From positions 1,685,001 through 1,749,000 of the forward strand of contig NZ_CP060780.1 of NCBI RefSeq assembly GCF_014489495.1: a DNA stretch of 64,000 nt, in the 5' to 3' direction. Both the position numbers and the translations under genes were made by a program. The number at the start of each line of letters is the position of its first letter. The stretch's first letter is position 1. Source of the stretch: Sphingomonas daechungensis (GTDB taxonomy: Bacteria; Pseudomonadota; Alphaproteobacteria; Sphingomonadales; Sphingomonadaceae). The notes under the pieces were generated by a model, which was given only the letters and a program-made list of their open reading frames with translations, was not told the origin of the DNA and did no database searches. This document shows positions 48,279-58,056 of the stretch, piece after piece.

Positions 48279-48961
48279 CCCGGATTCGGATCGTCGAGCA
48301 GACCGGCTCGACCAACGCCGATCTGCTTGCCGACGCGAACGCCATCGAGGGCGACTGGCTGGTCGCCATGACCCAGGAGGCGGGACGGGGCCGCCAGGGC
48401 CGCGAATGGGTCAGCGAGGCCGGCAATTTCTTCGGCAGCACGCTGGTTCGATTGGGGCAAGGCGATCCTCCACCGCAGTCGCTATCGCTCGCCGCCGGAC
48501 TGGCTCTCATCGAAGCGGTCGATATCGCCGTTCCCGATCAGCCGCTGATGCTGAAATGGCCCAACGATCTGATGCTGGGAACGGCAAAGCTCGCGGGCAT
48601 CCTGCTCGAACGGAGCGCGGAGCGGGTGGTCGTCGGATTTGGACTGAATCTTGCGTCGGCGCCGAAGCTTGAGGGCCGCGATGCCGCCGCGTTGAATGGC
48701 GCTCTGCTGCCTCAGGCGTTCGCACCGTTGCTGGCCGGAAGCTTCGCCCGCATGCTCACGCTCTGGCGCAGCTCGACTCCAGACGTGTTCTCGCGCGCCT
48801 GGCTCGCACGCGCTCACCCGATCGGCACTCGGCTGACGGTCCATTCGAGCAGCGAAGAGAAGGTCAACGGGATCTTCGACGGCATCGAGCCGGACGGAGC
48901 GCTTCGTCTCCGCCGGAACGGTGACGTAGACGTCATCCGCGCCGGGGACGTCGAACTCTAG
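48275..48961 (+). CDS. birA: Biotin-[acetyl-CoA-carboxylase] ligase
   Basis: Attaches biotin to the carboxylase carrier protein. About 228 residues with no N-terminal DNA-binding domain, so an enzyme-only BirA. Motifs: QTGSTNADLLADA, AGRGRQGREWVSEAGNFFGS, LKWPNDLMLGTAKLAGILLE and VVVGFGLNLASAP. The conserved region begins right at the nuoN stop. The only codon there is CTG 48275 (LTRIRIVEQTGS), overlapping nuoN by four bases; no ATG, GTG or TTG is available before ATG 48368, which is far too late. Stop TAG shares CTAG with the opposite-strand gene. nuoN-birA-coaX-rnj order is common in alphaproteobacteria. Confidence 0.9.
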   Translation: MTRIRIVEQTGSTNADLLADANAIEGDWLVAMTQEAGRGRQGREWVSEAGNFFGSTLVRLGQGDPPPQSLSLAAGLALIEAVDIAVPDQPLMLKWPNDLMLGTAKLAGILLERSAERVVVGFGLNLASAPKLEGRDAAALNGALLPQAFAPLLAGSFARMLTLWRSSTPDVFSRAWLARAHPIGTRLTVHSSSEEKVNGIFDGIEPDGALRLRRNGDVDVIRAGDVEL

Positions 48962-49329
48962 AAGTCTGTTTTCCCGAACCTGGGGATCCCTGGTTCTTCC
49001 CGGTGGATCCAGCGTGGTCAGGTCGAGATCGAGCGGCTTGCCGCCAATCCATTCGCCAAGGCTCGTGTGATCGGCGAGATCGTCCTGCGTCAGGGGGTGA
49101 ACCAAAGCGCGAAGTCCTGAAGCGCGGATCATGTTCTGAACCTTGTCGAGAGCGCTTTCGTGGAAGTGGACCTCGTATTGCGGAATCGGATGAGGCCCAG
49201 CCTTGCCCTCGGTCATCCGCCCACGAACAGCACGTCCGGTTGGGCCTGGAAGCTCACCCGCAACGATTCTGCCGTGCCGCGTTCCTCCGGCGAGAAATAG
49301 ATATGGGCGTGATAGGGCGCGTCGGTCAT
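48958..49329 (-). CDS. DOPA 4,5-dioxygenase family protein (frame breaks)
   Basis: Small ring-cleaving-dioxygenase-like protein of about 124 corrected residues. N-terminus APYHAHIYFSPEERGTAESL has the family HAHIYF metal-binding start; the middle has GPHPIPQYEVHFHESAL and the end LVHPLTQDDLADHTSLGEWI. The frame slips at 49219 (a G missing on the plus strand). Near 49000 the end needs two more bases in the GGG run to reach the TAG at 48960-48958, reading PPGEEPGIPRFGKTDF. Without that, the frame runs on antisense through birA, which is not credible. ATG 49329. Real substrate unknown. Confidence 0.6.
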
Positions 49330-49382
49330 ATCTCGTCTACCGCCAAGTTGTGAACGCCAGCCGGGAAGGCTAGTGCGCAACC

Positions 49383-50162
49383 ATGCTGTTAGCCATCGAC
49401 GCCGGCAATACGAATGTCGTCTTCGCCCTCGTCGACGGGCGCGAGATCAAGACGCGTTGGCGGATCGCGACCGACCCAAGGCGGACTGGCGATGAATATG
49501 CAGTCTGGCTCCATCAGTTGCTGGAACTCGAAGGCTATTCCAAGGCTGACGTCACGGCGGCAATCATCGGTACCGTTGTTCCTCGAGCGACCCACAACCT
49601 TGAAGTGCTCGCAAGCAAGTATTTCGGGGTTGAGGCGCTGATCGCGGGCGAGGGGAAGGCCGCGTGGCCCATCCCTCTGGATGTGGACGAGCCGCAGAAC
49701 GTGGGCGCCGACCGCGCTCTCAACGCCATGGCGGCGCACGCGAAATTCCCAGGCGACCTCATCGTGATCGATTTCGGCACCGCGACGACTTTCGACATCG
49801 TTGACTATAATGGCGCGTACAAAGGCGGGATCATCGCTCCGGGCATCAACCTGTCACTCGACGCGCTCGTGAATGCTGCGGCCAAGCTGCCCCGCATCGC
49901 CATCGAGGTCCCTGAGAACACGTCCGTCATCGGGCGCACCACAGCCAGCCAGATGCTGACCGGCGTCTACTGGGGCTATGTGGCGATGATGGAAGGGCTG
50001 GTGGCACGCCTCAAGGAAGAGATCGGCCGCCCGGTGAAGGTCATCGCGACCGGCGGCCTTGCCGCGCTATTCGACAAGCAGACCGACCTGTTCGACACCG
50101 TTGAGCCCGACCTCACGATCCGGGGGTTGAGCCTGCTGCATGAGAAGGTCGCTTCGGCTTAA
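49383..50162 (+). CDS. coaX: Type III pantothenate kinase
   Basis: First step of coenzyme A synthesis, ATP-dependent phosphorylation of pantothenate. 259 residues, intact. Motifs: [16 protein letters not shown] (phosphate loop), [30 protein letters not shown] and the [20 protein letters not shown] segment, then [11 protein letters not shown] 49383. It ends directly next to rnj (no gap). Confidence 0.96.
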   Translation: MLLAIDAGNTNVVFALVDGREIKTRWRIATDPRRTGDEYAVWLHQLLELEGYSKADVTAAIIGTVVPRATHNLEVLASKYFGVEALIAGEGKAAWPIPLDVDEPQNVGADRALNAMAAHAKFPGDLIVIDFGTATTFDIVDYNGAYKGGIIAPGINLSLDALVNAAAKLPRIAIEVPENTSVIGRTTASQMLTGVYWGYVAMMEGLVARLKEEIGRPVKVIATGGLAALFDKQTDLFDTVEPDLTIRGLSLLHEKVASA

Positions 50163-51800
50163 ATGACTCCAGGCGAAGAACTGCTGTTCTGCGCGCTCGG
50201 CGGGTCGGGCGAGATTGGCATGAACGTCAATCTCTACGGCATGCAGGGGCAGTGGCTGATGGTCGATCTCGGCCTGACGTTCGCCGATCCGGACTATCCG
50301 GGCATCGACTTGATCCTGCCCGATCTCGAGTTCATCGAGAAGCAGCGGGACAAGCTGGCGGGCATTGTCCTCACGCACGGGCATGAAGATCACATCGGCG
50401 CCATCCCCTATCTGGCCGCCGACCTGAAAACGCCGCTCTACGCGACGCCGTTTACCGCGGGCCTGATCGCCGAGAAGCTGGAGGAGGAGGGGCTCACCGG
50501 GCAGGTGAAGCTGAACGTCATCGCCCGCGATGCGAGCTTCGAGATTGGCCCGTTCAAGCTGACTTATGTCGCGCTCGCGCATTCGATCCCGGAAGGGAAC
50601 GGCCTTCTGATCGAGACGCCGCACGGGCGGATCTTTCACACCGGAGACTGGAAGATCGACGAGACTCCCGTGCTCGGCGAACCGTCGAGCCACGAGGCGT
50701 TGGAGCGTGTCGGCGACCAAGGAATCCTCGCTCTGGTTTGCGATTCCACCAACGTCTTCCAGGATGCGCCTTCCGGATCGGAAGCCGGCGTTCACGAGGG
50801 CCTCCGCAACGAGGTCGCGCGCGCCAAGGGACGGGTTGTCGTTACCACCTTCGCCTCCAACGCCGCGCGACTCCAGACGATTGGACGCGTCGCCACCGAG
50901 ACCGGGCGGAAGGTCTGCATGGCCGGCCGCTCGCTCGACAGGATCGTCCGCGTAGCCAAATCGACCGGCTACCTTCTCGATTTTCCCGAGATCATCGGCT
51001 TCGATGAGGCGATGCGCCTGCCGCGCAAGGAAGTGCTGATCATGGCAACTGGCGGGCAGGGGGAGCAGCGAGCCGCGCTCGGCCGAATCGCTCTCGGCAA
51101 CCACGATATCAAGCTTACCGAGGGCGATACCGTTATCTTCTCGTCCAAGATCATCCCGGGAACGAGGCGGCGATCGGCCGGATCATGAATGCCCTGTCGG
51201 ACCTGGGAGTGATCATCATCACCGACCGGCAGGCACATGTTCACGTCTCCGGTCACCCGGGCCGGCCCGAGCTTGCACAGATGTACGACTGGATTCGGCC
51301 CGAGATCATCGTCCCAGTGCACGGCGAACCGCGTCACATGGCGGAGCATGCGCGTTTCGCCCTGTCGCACGGTGTTCCTCAGGCCATGCTGCAGAGGAAC
51401 GGCGATCTTGTCCGTCTCGCCCCGACGGGCCGGCGAAACTCACCGAGGTACGCGTTGGTCGGCTGGTTCTCGATGGTGACGTCATCCTCCCGGCGGATGG
51501 GTCGACCATCACCGAGCGCCGCCGTCTGGGCTTCAGCGGCCTGATCACCGTCGCCTTGCCGATCGGCCCTGACGGGAAGCTGGCCGGCACACCCGTGATC
51601 CGGCCCTTCGGTGTTCCGATCGAAGAGGACCGCGAGGACTTCATCGCCGACGCGACCGATTCCGCTGAAAAGGCCTTCAATCCAGCGCTGCGGAGGATCA
51701 ACTCCGCGAGGCCGTGCGCCTGGCCGTTCGTCGCTGCGCGACCGCATGGACAGGCAAGAAGCCGTTGGTCGAGGTCATGCTGGTCCGCACTATCTCATGA
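50163..51800 (+). CDS. rnj: Ribonuclease J (three frame breaks)
   Basis: Metallo-beta-lactamase/beta-CASP ribonuclease acting in mRNA decay and rRNA maturation. Corrected length 546 residues, as expected. Motifs: ALGGSGEIGMNVNLYG, VLTHGHEDHIGAIPYL (zinc ligands), ALAHSIPEGNGLLIETPHGR, HTGDWKID, and beta-CASP VVVTTFASNAARLQTI, FSSKIIPGNEAAI, VHVSGHPGRPELAQMYDWIR and PVHGEPRHMAEHA. Bases are missing in GGG 51158-51160, GGG 51427-51429 and GG 51695-51696. Repaired, the protein ends EVMLVRTIS at 51800. ATG 50163. Stop overlaps the next ATG (ATGA). Confidence 0.93.
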
Positions 51801-52057
51801 GGTGGACGTCGATCTCGGCGATCTTCTTCCTGTTCTTCGCCGCCAGCGCGTTCTTCCTGCTGCCGTTCGGCGTAAGGACCGACGAGGAAGTCGGAAATTC
51901 GAAGATACAGGGACAGGCCGATAGCGCCCCGCATCGCTTCGACCTCAAGCGACATTTGCTCAAGGCCGTGGCGCTGGGCGCACTGCTTACCGCGATCTAC
52001 TACGCGAATTACGTCAACGGATGGATCACCGCCGACGACATCGACTTTTACAATTAG
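51797..52057 (+). CDS. DUF1467 small membrane protein
   Basis: 86 residues with two membrane helices (AIFFLFFAASAFFLLPFGV and AVALGALLTAIYYANYVNGW) joined by an acidic segment with RTDEEVG. This is the DUF1467 pattern, found next to rnj in alphaproteobacteria. ATG 51797 overlaps the corrected rnj stop, which supports the correction. Function unknown. Confidence 0.85.
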   Translation: MRWTSISAIFFLFFAASAFFLLPFGVRTDEEVGNSKIQGQADSAPHRFDLKRHLLKAVALGALLTAIYYANYVNGWITADDIDFYN

Positions 52058-52066
52058 ATCAATCGT

Positions 52067-54364
52067 TTAGCGGCGTTTGTCGACAACTTGTGCGAGCGCT
52101 GCGTAGAGCTTGCCGGTATCCGACGACATCAACGTCACCGCGATGACTCCGCCATCCTTGTCGGCGACAATCCTGCGCATCATCGCCTCGAAGTCATGGA
52201 CGTAGCGGTGGACCGCGTCCTGGAACTCGATGTCGGAATCGTAGTGCGCCTTGATTGCCCGGGTTTCCGAGCCTTCGAGCAGGCGGACGGCACGTCGCGT
52301 GAACACGCCGCGATTGCCCTTGAGATAGGAATCCCAGGCCTTGTCGTCGACTTCGTCGGACAGGATCTTTCCGACGTCGATCGATGCCGAGTTCATGGAG
52401 TCGATGAGTAGCGACACCCGGCGGGCGAAGGCCTCGCTGTCCTTTTCCCGCTGTTGCGAGCTGACCTGCTCCATATGCTGTTCGAGGGCAGTGGCGCTTC
52501 GTCCGAGCGTCAGCATCTGCTCCGTCAAGCGGTCCGACGCAGAGCGTGCCGCGTCGACTGCACGCGCGGCAGTTGCCTGTACGTCGGCGAGCTTCAACTC
52601 GATTTCGTCCCGAATGACGGCTTCAAGGGCCTCACGTGTCGCCGAGGAGAGGTTCTGCGCACTCTCCGGCACGACGCGGGCAATTGCCTCGCGGGCGCGG
52701 TCCGCGGCATGCGACGCCGCTTCCTTGACCTGCACCATCGCGTCGATGAGAGCAGGGCCCGTTTCGTGGCTCAGCTTGCTCGCCTCCGTCTGTGCGGCGG
52801 AGATGGCGTGAGCGAGGGAGATGAGGCGTTCGCCAGCCTCGCCGACCCCTCGTCGAGAGTAGCCAGAAGCGTGGTGAACCGGTCCTGCTGCTCGGCGATG
52901 CCCGAAGCTGATGTCTTGATGCGCTCGCTCGCCTCGATCGCGGCCTCCCGCATCCATTGCAGTTCGGGCCTGATCTTCTCGGTCGAACGAATGAGGCGCT
53001 CGGTCCCGGCTTCCGCGTCGCCGATGGCGAAGGAGAGCTGGTCCTTCACGTCGTTCGTCAGGCGGCCAACGTAGTTCTGGAGAGCGGCCGCGCGTTCCGC
53101 CAGCGCTTCCACGGCATTGTCCTGCGCGCTGGTTTCTTCCGAAAGCTGCTGCAGCTCCGTCCGCGCCCGACCGATCGACCTTGCGAACGTCCCGGCCCGC
53201 TGGTCGCCTGCCTCGGCGAGGCTGGTGAAATGCTGGTCGAGCTCGGCAAGTGCGCGCGCCGTCTCCGCGACGATCCGCTGCGAGGCCCGCTCCTGTTCCG
53301 CGATCCGCGACGTCAGCCCGTCAAGGGCCACGTTGGCGGCTGTCACGTTCGACGCCAGCGACTCAGCAGCCTCGGCGCCCGTTTTCCCGATGCCGGCGGA
53401 CGACTGCTCGACCAGCGACGCGACCGCAGCCGCTTGCGTGTCGATGCCGGAGCGGATTTGCTCCAGCGTCGCAGCCGCACGGATCATGAGGTCGTCGGCG
53501 GTCGTGGACAGCCGGTGATTGGCATCTCCGATTGCAGCAGCCGCCTCATTGCCGCCGGCCTCGACCCGCGACAAATGTTCGGTCAGCCGTTGCACAGCCG
53601 CCGCGACGACTTCCTCAGCCGAGCGCGCCGTCGTCGACAAAGCCGAAACCTGCTCGGCGAATCCGGTCGCGTGCCGAGAGGCCGCAGTTCCGGCCACCTG
53701 CAGTTGTTCCGCCATGTTGCGGGCCGTGGCTTCAGCCTTGGGCAGGTCGTCCAGCAGTACGGCGATATCAGTCCGAGCAGACTCGGCGGCCCGGTCGAGG
53801 GCAACGCCATGCTTGACCAGCTTTTCCGTGCTTGAATCGAATTCCCGCGTGATCCGCCAAGCTTGCCGGTGGCGTCGTCGCCAAGCTGCATCAGCTGCTG
53901 AGCGATCGTTGTCAGCTCCGTGCGGCTATCGGTGATCCGCTGGGACAGCACGCCGAGCAGGCCTCGAGCGAGCGCGCCTCAGCGCGCATCTCGATCACGG
54001 AGCGCGTGAAGCGCTCTGCTTCCTTGCGCCGGGTCCGCCCGAACATGATCCAGCACAAGCCGAGCAGCGCCAGCGGCCCCGTCGCCAAAGCCAGCCATTG
54101 CGCGATCGAGGGCGATGTCAGCGGCTCGTTCGCAAGCGCCCTGCCGGCCGCCCATGCAATGTATCCGACCCACAGCGCCGCGAGGACAACGAGCGCGCTG
54201 CCAAGGACCTGGCGGCCGCCTGCACCGCGAAAATCGGATTCCGCCTCGGACTCCCGCCAGGCATAAGGGTCGAACCCGCCGGAGATTTCCGTCTCTACAG
54301 GCGGCGAAACATAGTCCCTCAACGAGGTGGGCTGGCTTTCGGCGCTCTGCGGGTTTGGCTTCAT
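52067..54364 (-). CDS. Large membrane-anchored coiled-coil protein (three frame breaks)
   Basis: About 766 corrected residues. A polar N-terminus (MKPNPQSAESQPTSLRDYVS) leads to two membrane helices near residues 50-72 and 88-107 (LGSALVVLAALWVGYIAWAA; LALATGPLALLGLCWIMFG). About 600 residues of Ala/Glu-rich coiled coil follow, resembling the signalling part of chemoreceptors but without the hairpin tip. A distinct C-terminal globular-looking part contains VDDKAWDSYLKGNRGVFTRR and HYDSDIEFQDAVHRYVHDFE. Bases are missing at 53962-53963, 53854-53855 and 52846-52849. No enzymatic motif (no Walker A) is seen. It is divergent from the NTP-transferase-like gene, with 102 bases between starts. Known in sphingomonads only as a hypothetical protein, as far as I can tell. 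Confidence 0.78.
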
Positions 54365-54466
54365 GTCGGGCAGTTTATCATCTTTGTCCCTGCGCGAAAG
54401 CCGTTACAGAAGCGGTTCGGCGTTTGCTTCGATTGCGCCGAGTTCAGTGAAGCCGAGAGGGGATCG

Positions 54467-55662
54467 TTGGCGCTAGGCGCTCTTATCGGAGCCTATCAGG
54501 AGGATGATTCCGGCGGCCTGGCTGCCTTGCTTCCGCTCGCCGGCCGAACCCTCATCGAGTACCAGGTGCGCTGCGCAGCCGCGGCGGGCGCTTCGCCAAT
54601 CGTTGTTCTCGTGGAGCGGATCCCGCTGGCCTTGAACCAGGCATTCGAGCGACTCCGGCAGGAGGGGCTTGCCGTCGTGCCCGTCAGCGACGGCGCCGAG
54701 GCGGCCACTCGTTTTGAGGCGTCCGAGCTGATCCTGCTGATCGGCGACGGAATCGCGGCGCCACTCGAATTGCTGCTGCGTTTGGGCCACGAGCACGAGG
54801 CGCTGGTGCTGACGGTGCCCGATGACGAAGCGCACGAGAATTTCGAGCGCATCGATAGCGTCAGTCGTTGGAGCGGGGTGGCGCTGATCGACGGCCGAAT
54901 GCTCGGTGCGACCGCGGCCATGCTGGGCGATTGGGACTTGCCGTCTACGCTCTTGCGTCGATCGCTCCAGGCGGGAGCCCGGTTACAGGCCGCAACGTCC
55001 GGGAATGAGCCTCTTCTCGCCCGCAATTCCGGCGCTCTCGAACAATTCGAACGTTCGCTGATCGCTGCCTCTCGGTCAGAGCGCACTGACCTGGCCAGCC
55101 GCTACGTCCTTCCGCCGGTCGAGGATTTTGCGACCGAGAAGCTGATGGAGACCGGCGTTCGGGCTGAGTGGCTCCTTTATCTCGCTCTTGCGCTCACCGT
55201 CGGCGCGGCGTTCGCCTTTACTCGCGGCTGGCTCTGGCCCGCAGTGATCACGTTGGTGTTGTCGTCTCCGCTGGACCTCGTGGCGCGGAGGCTAGGGATC
55301 CTTCGCCTCCGCCAATCCCGCCAAAGACCTATTCACAGCTCCTGCTTTGGCCTGCCGGTGGGCTGGCGCTGATCGCGCTCAGTTGGTGGGAAACGCGGCA
55401 TGGAGCAGGGTGGGGGGCTCTCGTCTGTGCGTTGAGCGCCGCTGCCTTCGCGCAAGCGTATCAGGTCGAGCGGGCTCATACGGACATCGCTCTTCCGCCG
55501 TGGCTCGTGTCTCGCCGGAACACGATCTTTCTCTTGCTTCTGTTCGCAATCGGCCAAGCGTGGACCGGCTTCCTCGTCGCCGTGCTGGTATACACCTCTG
55601 TTTCGTTCTTCTTCGTTCAGTATTTGGTACACCGCGTGCGAACAGAATTGACGCCGCATTAA
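54467..55662 (+). CDS. NTP-transferase-like domain fused to a membrane domain (one frame break)
   Basis: About 398 corrected residues. The first ~210 look like a nucleotidyltransferase (GT-A/MobA-like) fold: LALGALIGAYQEDDSGGLAA, ALLPLAGRTLIEYQVRCAAA, IVVLVERIP, LILLIGDGIAAP. The last ~170 form four or five membrane helices (EWLLYLALALTVGAAFAFTR, LLLWPAGGLALIALSWWE, TIFLLLLFAIGQAWTGFLVA). The classical (G-x-G) nucleotide signature and CDP-alcohol transferase motif are not clear, so catalysis is doubtful. The frame slips at CC 55312-55313; repaired it reads RLRPIPPKTYSQLLL. Start TTG 54467 after GAGGGGA. Function unknown. Confidence 0.7.
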
Positions 55663-55686
55663 CCTCAATCCGATAATGCCAATCAA

Positions 55687-56742
55687 ATGGTGCCGGACGA
55701 ATGGCCGATTGCCTCGCCGTCGGAAGATGATGGGGGCTATCCTGCGCGACCCGCAGGTCGACGGCGCTTGCCTACCGTTCGCAAGGATTTCTTCCTCGAT
55801 CCGAAGGATCGGCTGACCGAGCAGGAACGGGCGTTGATGACGTCCATGCTCGCCGATTTGCTTGGCACGATCGCGGAGGAAATTCGCGCCTCGCTGCCGA
55901 TCGGTTTCGTCGCCGCGAACGATGAAGACGGCCAACAGCTGCTCCGCGAGTTGACCGACGCCCAGTTGCTCGATCATGTCGAGCTGATCGCCCTGCTTCT
56001 GCGCCGGGCGGATGAAGAGCGTATTTCCAATGCCATCCGCGTCCGCTCAAATCCGCGCGGTGGTTTTCTTCAGGCTTTGATCGCTGACGATAATGAGGCG
56101 ATTTCTGCCGCGGCGATGGCCTTGATCCTGGCACGCGGACGGCGCCGGAACCGCTTGGGCCAACCGGGTATCGAGTTCGAGGACCTGTCGGACGATCTTG
56201 CGAAGGCGCTTGCCCTGTCGGTCGCCGCGCAGATCCGTCGTCACGCACCAGGCGTCGCGTCGAGAGAAGGTCATCTTCCGTTTGGCACCGCCGCCGAGGT
56301 CCTATTGAGATCGCGCGACCCACGGAAGGCGGTCGACGGCCTTACGGCAGTCCTAGTCGGCGCCCTTAGCAAAGCGGGCTATCTCGACGAAAACCTGCTG
56401 GAAGTGGCCGCGGACGAGGGCGACGTCGCGTTCCTGTCCCATGCTCTCGGGGAGCGGGCGGGCTTCAGCGGCGCTAATGCGTGGGATTACCTGGCGGATG
56501 GGAGCGATGGCCGCCTCGTCCTGCTCCTCAGGCTCGCCGGAGTGTCCCGCGAGTTTGCTGCAAAGGTTTTGGCCTTGCTTGGCGACCTCGTTGGCATCGC
56601 AGATCTTGGCGTCGAACTTGGCCGCTTCGATGCGCTAGACGAGGCCAAGGCGCGTTCTGTGCGGGAATGGCTTCAGCTCGATCCGGCATACCGATCTGCG
56701 CTGAGGACCTTGGGAAGCGATCATGGCGACCGCGCCGTCTGA
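55687..56742 (+). CDS. DUF2336 domain protein
   Basis: 351 residues, intact. After a Pro-rich start it is an all-helical repeat protein (LTEQERALMTSMLADLLGTI, LLDHVELIALLLRRADEERI, ISAAAMALILARGRRRNRLG, ARSVREWLQLDPAYRSAL) of the alphaproteobacterial DUF2336 family, which is related to HEAT-like repeats. ATG 55687, 24 bases after the upstream gene; the 3' end overlaps the kinase-like gene by 20 bases, so the two are coupled. Function unknown; adjacency to a sensor suggests a signalling scaffold role (inference). Confidence 0.82.
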   Translation: MVPDEWPIASPSEDDGGYPARPAGRRRLPTVRKDFFLDPKDRLTEQERALMTSMLADLLGTIAEEIRASLPIGFVAANDEDGQQLLRELTDAQLLDHVELIALLLRRADEERISNAIRVRSNPRGGFLQALIADDNEAISAAAMALILARGRRRNRLGQPGIEFEDLSDDLAKALALSVAAQIRRHAPGVASREGHLPFGTAAEVLLRSRDPRKAVDGLTAVLVGALSKAGYLDENLLEVAADEGDVAFLSHALGERAGFSGANAWDYLADGSDGRLVLLLRLAGVSREFAAKVLALLGDLVGIADLGVELGRFDALDEAKARSVREWLQLDPAYRSALRTLGSDHGDRAV

Positions 56743-58056
56743 TCGTGGCCCGGTGCGCGGGCGTCTCGACGAGCAGGACCGGCTGATTTCTGCCGATCCT
56801 GATCTTGTTGCGCTTCAAATGGAGGCGGGATCCCACGTCGGATCGCAGCTTGCGCTTCCGCAGATTCTGTCGATTGCCCGCCTGGCAAGGAAGCTCGGCG
56901 TACCGATCTACCGGAACGCCATTGCGGCGGGATCGAACCAGGACGTCGAGCTCTGGGTCCGGGCCACGCCCGAAGGCGAAGAAGTCTCGCTGGTGCTCGA
57001 GCGCTGGGTCTATCGCGCGGCGGCCGGTCCACGCCTCGGCACGCTGGTTCCGCATGAGCAACACATCGAGATTGGAGCCGCGCCCGACGAATGGGCGGTC
57101 AACGAAGATCTGGCGATCGTCTCGATGTCGTCCGGATTGGCGGAAAAGCTTGGCACCACGCCCGAAGAGGCAATTGGCAAGCCGTTGACGCGCTTCCTGA
57201 AGCTTGAGGAGAACGAGGACGGCGAATTGCCGCTGCTGGTGGCGGCAACCTCGCGATCCGAATTTGAAGGTCAGCGTGCCCGGCCCCGGCAGGGCAGCGA
57301 CGATGTGATCATGCTTCGGGGTGTTTCCGTAACCTCCACTGACGGCAGGTTCGCCGGCTTTCAGGGCGAAGCGTCCGGTGAAGGCATGGAGTCGCGTGCT
57401 TCGGCAGTGGACCCCGCTTCGCAGCTCGACGAGATGATCGACGAGGCGCTACGCTCGCCGCTCGACCGCATCATCGAGAGCGCCGACCGTATCGTTCAGC
57501 AGTCCGAAGGCCCGCTGCGCAGCGATTATGCCGACTATGCGGGCGACATTGCTGCCGCTGGTCGCCACCTCCTCTCCGTCATTCGGTCGATGAACGGCGA
57601 GGGAGAGCAAGACCGCGACCGTGTTGACCTTGTTGCGATTTCCACGGAGGCGATCGGCCTGCTGGAGCCGGCGGCGCGGGCGAAAGGTGTCACCATCGTC
57701 TCCGAACCCAGCCGGCAAATCCCGCGCATGGAGACCGCCGCGGTGTCGTGCAGATCCTGGTCAATCTTCTCGGCAATGCGGTCCGTCATTCGCCCGACGG
57801 CTCAACGATCACCATCACCTTCGACCGTTCGGACGGGTTTGCCCGGGCGCACGTCGCCGATCAGGGACCGGGCATCGATCCCGAAGACCAGCAGCGCATC
57901 TTCGAGCGGTTCGAGCGCGCCAAAGGCACCGAGGGCGGATCGGGCCTCGGCCTGGCAATCGCTCGCCGTCTCGCTCACGCAATGGGTGGCGAGATCAGCC
58001 TTGAAAGCGAACCGGGGCAGGGCGCCCGGTTCACCTTGTCACTGCCTTCGGTCTAG
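56723..58056 (+). CDS. Histidine-kinase-like protein lacking the phospho-acceptor His (one frame break)
   Basis: Corrected length 444 residues, no membrane helix. A PAS-like segment lies near residues 120-225 ([31 protein letters not shown]). A HisKA-like helix pair follows, where the usual SHELRTPL reads DEALRSPL, so the acceptor His is replaced by Glu. The ATPase domain is complete: N box [16 protein letters not shown]1 DQGPGI, F box RIFERF and G2 [13 protein letters not shown]. The frame slips at CC 57738-57739; adding C reads [20 protein letters not shown] 56723 overlaps DUF2336. Stop shares CTAG with gltA on the other strand. Confidence 0.85.

Noticed and set aside
48482..49216. A 244-residue protein extending the dioxygenase-like gene antisense through birA
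   Set aside because: The extension overlaps the conserved BirA coding region and lacks homology; it comes from lost bases near 49000.
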